Below are positions 61,199 through 64,000 of a stretch of 64,000 nucleotides of DNA, in pieces. Location: contig NZ_JARXWB010000025.1 of the NCBI RefSeq assembly GCF_029892425.1, positions 62,001-126,000 of the forward strand. Reading direction: 5' to 3'. The notes below the pieces were generated by a model. It saw only the letters and a list, made by a program, of their open reading frames with translations, ran no database searches and was not told where the DNA came from. Every line of letters begins with the position of its first letter. Within the stretch, counting starts at the first letter, position 1. Origin of the DNA: Bradyrhizobium sp. BR13661. Lineage in GTDB: Bacteria > Pseudomonadota > Alphaproteobacteria > Rhizobiales > Xanthobacteraceae. The position numbers and the translations under genes are program-made.

Positions 61199-61902
61199 TC
61201 TCGCTGTTCATGACATTCTCGGATTCCGCAGGCGAACGGCGGGTTCATCCTGATGAAGTTGACGCCGTGGCGAAGCTGGTCGGATCGATCCCCGACGTGA
61301 CCGAGGCCATGCTGTTCACGCCGCTCGAACAGTCGGTCGACCATCCCTACAAGGCCGACGGCTCCGGCCCCGTGTTTGCGCTTCAACTGCGGTTTCCCGA
61401 CCTGTTCGCCTGCGAGGCCGCGATGAACGATGGCGGCATCCTTGCCAGCCTTGCGACAGGCGCCGGACTAGCCGGCCTGACCGGACTCGACGTCACGCAT
61501 CAGGTGATGCTGACACGCGCGTTTCCCGTCGATGTCGCCGAGCATCCGGCGGGAACGACAGATACGTGCAGCTACCTCGTCCACTATCCCGGCCCGGCCG
61601 AGGACATGAACGCCTGGAACCTGCACTATCTGGAGCATCACCCGTCGATCATGCGGACCTTCCCGGACGTCCGCCAGATCGAGATCTACACCCGCATCGA
61701 TTGGGTCGATCGCCTCCCGTCGCAGCGCGTCGAACACATGCAGCGCAACAAGCTGGTGTTCGACAGCCCGCAGGCTCTCGCGCAAGCGCTCGGCTCCGAC
61801 GTGATCAAGCACATGCGCGCGGATTTCGTGAAGTTTCCGCCGTTCGCAGGCGGCAACAAGCATTTTCCGATGCTGACGGAGGTGGTGCGGCCTGGGCGCT
61901 AG
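61195..61902 (+). CDS. EthD-like (ferredoxin-like fold) protein, unknown role
   Basis: 235 aa, probably two related alpha/beta halves. The C-terminal HMRADFVKFPPF...HFPMLTEVV resembles the EthD domain (dimeric alpha-beta barrel). The N-terminal half has FSDSAGERRVHPDEVD. EthD-type proteins often accompany oxygenases. The only Cys/His cluster is HYLEHHPSIM near residue 142, possibly substrate or metal binding. Last gene of the operon, followed by palindromic repeats. Confidence 0.65.
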   Translation: MISLFMTFSDSAGERRVHPDEVDAVAKLVGSIPDVTEAMLFTPLEQSVDHPYKADGSGPVFALQLRFPDLFACEAAMNDGGILASLATGAGLAGLTGLDVTHQVMLTRAFPVDVAEHPAGTTDTCSYLVHYPGPAEDMNAWNLHYLEHHPSIMRTFPDVRQIEIYTRIDWVDRLPSQRVEHMQRNKLVFDSPQALAQALGSDVIKHMRADFVKFPPFAGGNKHFPMLTEVVRPGR

Positions 61903-61950
61903 AGCATGATCCGGAAAAGTGTGAAGCGGTTTTCCGGAAAGATCATGCTC
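61902..61950. repeat. Bradyrhizobium-type palindromic intergenic repeat, first unit
   Basis: GAGCATGATC (61902-61911) and GATCATGCTC (61941-61950) are inverted copies around TTTTCCGGAAAA-like text. This structure (GAGCATGATCCGGAAAAG...) is, from memory, scattered through Bradyrhizobium genomes. It may fold and act as terminator for the operon ending at 61902. Confidence 0.75.
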
Positions 61951-61960
61951 AAACAAAGAG

Positions 61961-62003
61961 CTAAAGCGCGATGACGATTCAACCCAATCTCATCGCGCTT
62001 TAG
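61961..62003. repeat. Bradyrhizobium-type palindromic intergenic repeat, second unit
   Basis: CTAAAGCGCGATGA (61961-61974) and TCATCGCGCTTTAG (61990-62003) are perfect 14-bp inverted copies with a 15-base loop. It forms a tandem pair with the unit at 61902-61950. Confidence 0.75.
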
Positions 62004-62076
62004 AGCGTCGACTCGAGGTGCGCGTCAGGACCCTTTCGAAAAGGGCCAGGAGCTCAATCGGAGCGCGCAATCGGAG

Positions 62077-62364
62077 CTAGTCGAGACCATCCTTCTTGAT
62101 GATCGCTCGCTGATCGTCCGCGTACTCCTGGACAATGGCTAACCGCTCCAGCTCTGGCTCGCCAATCGGTGCTTCCTCGATACGGCCGTCCCATTCGCGC
62201 CAATGCGTTGGAAACACGTACACGGGCGAACCGTTCTGTGAATTGACCCAGCCCCGAAGCACGCGGCGACACGGGAAGACCAGCGCATGGACCTGTCCGC
62301 CGGTGTCGATGACCGCCAGTTGCAAATTGCGGTCAAACGGTGCCGTCGCCGTGGATTTCCACAT
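62077..62364 (-). CDS. Conserved hypothetical protein
   Basis: 95 aa. It looks like a real small globular protein with coherent strands (LQLAVIDTGGQVHALVFPCRRV), one Cys and the text VYVFPTHWREWDG; no membrane segment or known catalytic motif. From memory similar small proteins occur in Bradyrhizobium. Function unknown. It ends about 70 bp after the palindromic repeats. Confidence 0.65.
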   Translation of the reverse strand: MWKSTATAPFDRNLQLAVIDTGGQVHALVFPCRRVLRGWVNSQNGSPVYVFPTHWREWDGRIEEAPIGEPELERLAIVQEYADDQRAIIKKDGLD

Positions 62365-62451
62365 GGCGCACGCTCCCTCTTATGCAGGCGGGAGCGCGGT
62401 TGGTCTCTCAGCCACCGACGCCTACGGACTGAGCCTCGGCCGGTGATAAAA

Positions 62452-62826
62452 TCAGCATATCAGGTTTCGTCGGGGACCTGTTGAAATTGTTCCGCCCGGC
62501 GAGTTGATCTTCGCGCGCAGGCGATGGCAAAAATCTTCAAGCACTGTCTGCAAGTTTTCGCAGTTTACGAGCAGCCGCTCGGCTTGCTCGCGCTGGGGTG
62601 TGCCGAAGGGGTGACCATCGCGCATATCCCTGACTTGGTTCACCCTGGTGCGGCCCTCTGCTGCTCTTTTCTCGGCAAATTCAAGATGTTCCAGATCATG
62701 GGCGAGCTTATCCAACTCGGCGATCAGGAGCTTGGTAATGCTGGTGCGTTTGTCAGGCGTCAGATCACTGCCGGTCAGATGGCCGATAAAGTGATCCACG
62801 TTGGCTTGGGCGACAAATCGGTGCAT
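62452..62826 (-). CDS. Small helical protein with the NV/NI-L-L module
   Basis: 124 aa, mainly helical and charged. Residues about 9-45 read NVDHFIGHLTGSDLTPDKR followed by TKLLIAELDKLAHDLEH, a module shared with the two plus-strand genes at 63081 and 63791. No enzymatic motif. The C-terminal part (NCENLQTVLEDFCHRLRAK) is also helical. GGGGATCC precedes the start on the minus strand. Confidence 0.6.
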   Translation of the reverse strand: MHRFVAQANVDHFIGHLTGSDLTPDKRTSITKLLIAELDKLAHDLEHLEFAEKRAAEGRTRVNQVRDMRDGHPFGTPQREQAERLLVNCENLQTVLEDFCHRLRAKINSPGGTISTGPRRNLIC

Positions 62827-62918
62827 TGGATCCCCAATCCAAGCCCTCCATGATTTATAATGCAGCCAGTCCGAGCGTTAAGGAAATTTATTCTTTTCAC
62901 GTCGGCGTGAAGGTACGA

Positions 62919-62947
62919 AAAGGCCGCCGTTGGGGGCGGCGGCCTTT
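62919..62947. terminator. Strong hairpin, probable bidirectional terminator
   Basis: AAAGGCCGCC and GGCGGCCTTT are perfect 10-bp arms with a 9-base loop. The A/T ends on both arms fit a bidirectional rho-independent terminator. It lies between two divergent genes (62452-62826 minus and 63081-63707 plus), which is unexpected for a terminator; attenuation is possible. Confidence 0.6.
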
Positions 62948-63080
62948 GTCGCAATGGCGGGACTCCCCGGCGGAGGTAATCTGGTAGCTAGCGCTTTTCT
63001 TGTTGTTCCAACAGCAATGGAGGTTCTTATTCCAGAGGAGAGATTGCGTCTGAAGCGGCCGCGTCCTTCGGAGCGAACCC

Positions 63081-63707
63081 ATGCAGCGTTTCATCGAGCA
63101 GCAGAACATCGCGCTTTTTGAGCGGCTTCTCTCGGAAGAGGCGAGCCAGGCAAAGAGGCAGATCATTCGTTCGCTGCTTCTCGATGCGAAGCGCAAATTG
63201 GCTGCGATCGAAGCTACTGCCCACGGTGCTTTCCGTAGCGATTGGACAGCAAGACAGCATCATTTCCCAGCCTCGCCTGCGAAACATGCCGGCGTTTTTC
63301 AACGAGAGTTTGAGCAGGCATCGACGCCATCGCTACTTATCGACCCGCGGCCCGGTTTGCACATCGTCGACGCAAATCAGCTCTACACGGCAGCCACCAT
63401 GATCGACATTTCGCGCGTTGGAGGGGAGCGGATGTTCGATGTCTTTCCAGACAATCCCGACGATCCGGTGGCTAATGGGGTCGCGCAGCTCTATTCCTCC
63501 CTTGCTACTGTTGCCGAGACCGGGCGTCCTCACGCCATGGACATTCAACGCTACGACGTTCGAGATGCGCGTGGTGATTTCGTCGAGCGGCACTGGCAGC
63601 CCCTCAACAGTCCGGTTGTGGATGATGCCGGGCGCTTATTGTTCATTCTGCATCAAGTCATCGATGTGACTCCGCGGTTCGGATCAGGCGGTACGTCGTT
63701 CAGATGA
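63081..63707 (+). CDS. PAS-domain protein with N-terminal helical module
   Basis: 208 aa. Residues 8-45 carry the helical module NIALFERLLSEEASQAKRQ. A PAS-type sensor domain follows (about 90-195) with IDPRPGLHIVDANQLYTAAT, MFDVFPDNPDDP and VERHWQPLNSPVVDDAGRL, resembling the sensor part of Bradyrhizobium hybrid kinases. It ends just after the PAS, with no kinase domain, so it is a truncated or stand-alone sensor. GGAGCG is 7 bp upstream. Confidence 0.75.
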   Translation: MQRFIEQQNIALFERLLSEEASQAKRQIIRSLLLDAKRKLAAIEATAHGAFRSDWTARQHHFPASPAKHAGVFQREFEQASTPSLLIDPRPGLHIVDANQLYTAATMIDISRVGGERMFDVFPDNPDDPVANGVAQLYSSLATVAETGRPHAMDIQRYDVRDARGDFVERHWQPLNSPVVDDAGRLLFILHQVIDVTPRFGSGGTSFR

Positions 63708-63790
63708 AAATCGCCCAGCTTGAGCTTCATCAACGACCGGGAGCGTTCCTCACTGTTCCATGCTCAAAAGGATGACGGAGGAGGCAGAAT

Positions 63791-63979
63791 ATGATGGTCG
63801 TTGGTTACGCACTTGCAAAAGCTCACGGTAGAAACATCGACCGATATCATCGCCTGCTCAGCACGCACCTTTCGGATGTTGAGCGAAGCTACATCGAAAC
63901 TCGACTGCTGGCGGAGAGGTCGGCTCTTCATGCGCTCGAAGAGGCTGACCATGAGAAGGAGCTGTCGCGGAACAGCTAG
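63791..63979 (+). CDS. Small protein consisting of the helical module
   Basis: 62 aa, start supported by GGAGGAGG. The whole protein is the helical unit NIDRYHRLLSTHLSDVERS and ETRLLAERSALHALEEAD, matching the modules in the two preceding genes. No other domain. Function unknown; small size and charge fit a protein-protein interaction element. Confidence 0.6.
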   Translation: MMVVGYALAKAHGRNIDRYHRLLSTHLSDVERSYIETRLLAERSALHALEEADHEKELSRNS

Positions 63980-64000
63980 GCCCACGCGACAGAAACGGCC

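Noticed and set aside
1..64000. Insertion sequences, integrases, CRISPR arrays or rRNA genes
   Set aside because: No transposase or integrase reading frame, no repeat-spacer array and no rRNA-like sequence was recognised.

Overview
The window looks like a Bradyrhizobium-type alphaproteobacterial chromosome. The base composition is GC-rich and the hydrogenase gene order (hupUV-hupSLCDFGHIJK-hypABFCDE-hypX-hoxA) is the one known from Bradyrhizobium japonicum relatives. The catabolic genes, the orphan ABC transporter pieces and the palindromic GAGCATGATC-type intergenic repeats also fit that group. No intact insertion sequence, rRNA or CRISPR array was seen.

Region 1 (1-9390) is a small-molecule catabolic area. 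It starts with the tail of a sugar isomerase/epimerase gene and a Gfo/Idh/MocA oxidoreductase. A roughly 0.9 kb stretch of gene remnants follows (Gfo/Idh tail, substrate-binding-protein tail, amidase fragment). Next is a minus-strand operon: SMP-30 lactonase, PLP-fold D-amino-acid lyase/deaminase, peptide-type binding protein, amidase and SDR. It faces a GntR/FCD regulator, and a perfect 16-bp palindrome plus two variants suggest the operator of that regulator.

Region 2 (9600-35449) is one long plus-strand uptake-hydrogenase locus. A nickel permease (hupN) lies behind a near-consensus NikR operator and is overlapped by a TonB receptor gene and followed by a DUF3422 gene. Then come the H2-sensing regulatory hydrogenase (hupUV), the membrane-bound enzyme (hupSLC) with the six-cysteine proximal-cluster signature of oxygen-tolerant hydrogenases, the assembly genes (hupDFGHIJK, hypABFCDE, hypX) and the sigma-54 activator/kinase pair hoxA-hupT. 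Two -24/-12 promoters, before hupS and before hupG, share an 11-bp upstream motif that is a candidate HoxA site.

Region 3 (35450-61902) is an aromatic/auxin-like catabolic island. It begins after a spacer holding a 3' tRNA-Ser remnant. It contains a CUT1 ABC transporter without ATPase, a LysR regulator, an AAHS-type MFS transporter, an FAD hydroxylase, a ThDP enzyme and a tannase-family esterase. It continues with a reductase/Rieske dioxygenase/CoA-ligase/SDR operon, two MarR regulators, an indolepyruvate-ferredoxin-oxidoreductase-like pair, a nitrilase, a gentisate-dioxygenase-like cupin, a fumarylpyruvate-hydrolase-like enzyme, a thioesterase and an EthD-like protein. The Rieske/reductase/SDR/MarR set resembles iacCDEFR and the iad-type indole-3-acetate loci; indole-acetate catabolism is an inference. 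The two main divergent transcription units carry related palindromes overlapping or abutting their -10 elements, which suggests one MarR controls both.

Region 4 (61903-64000) has Bradyrhizobium-type palindromic repeats, small hypothetical genes and three neighbouring genes that share a roughly 40-residue helical module, one of them fused to a PAS domain.
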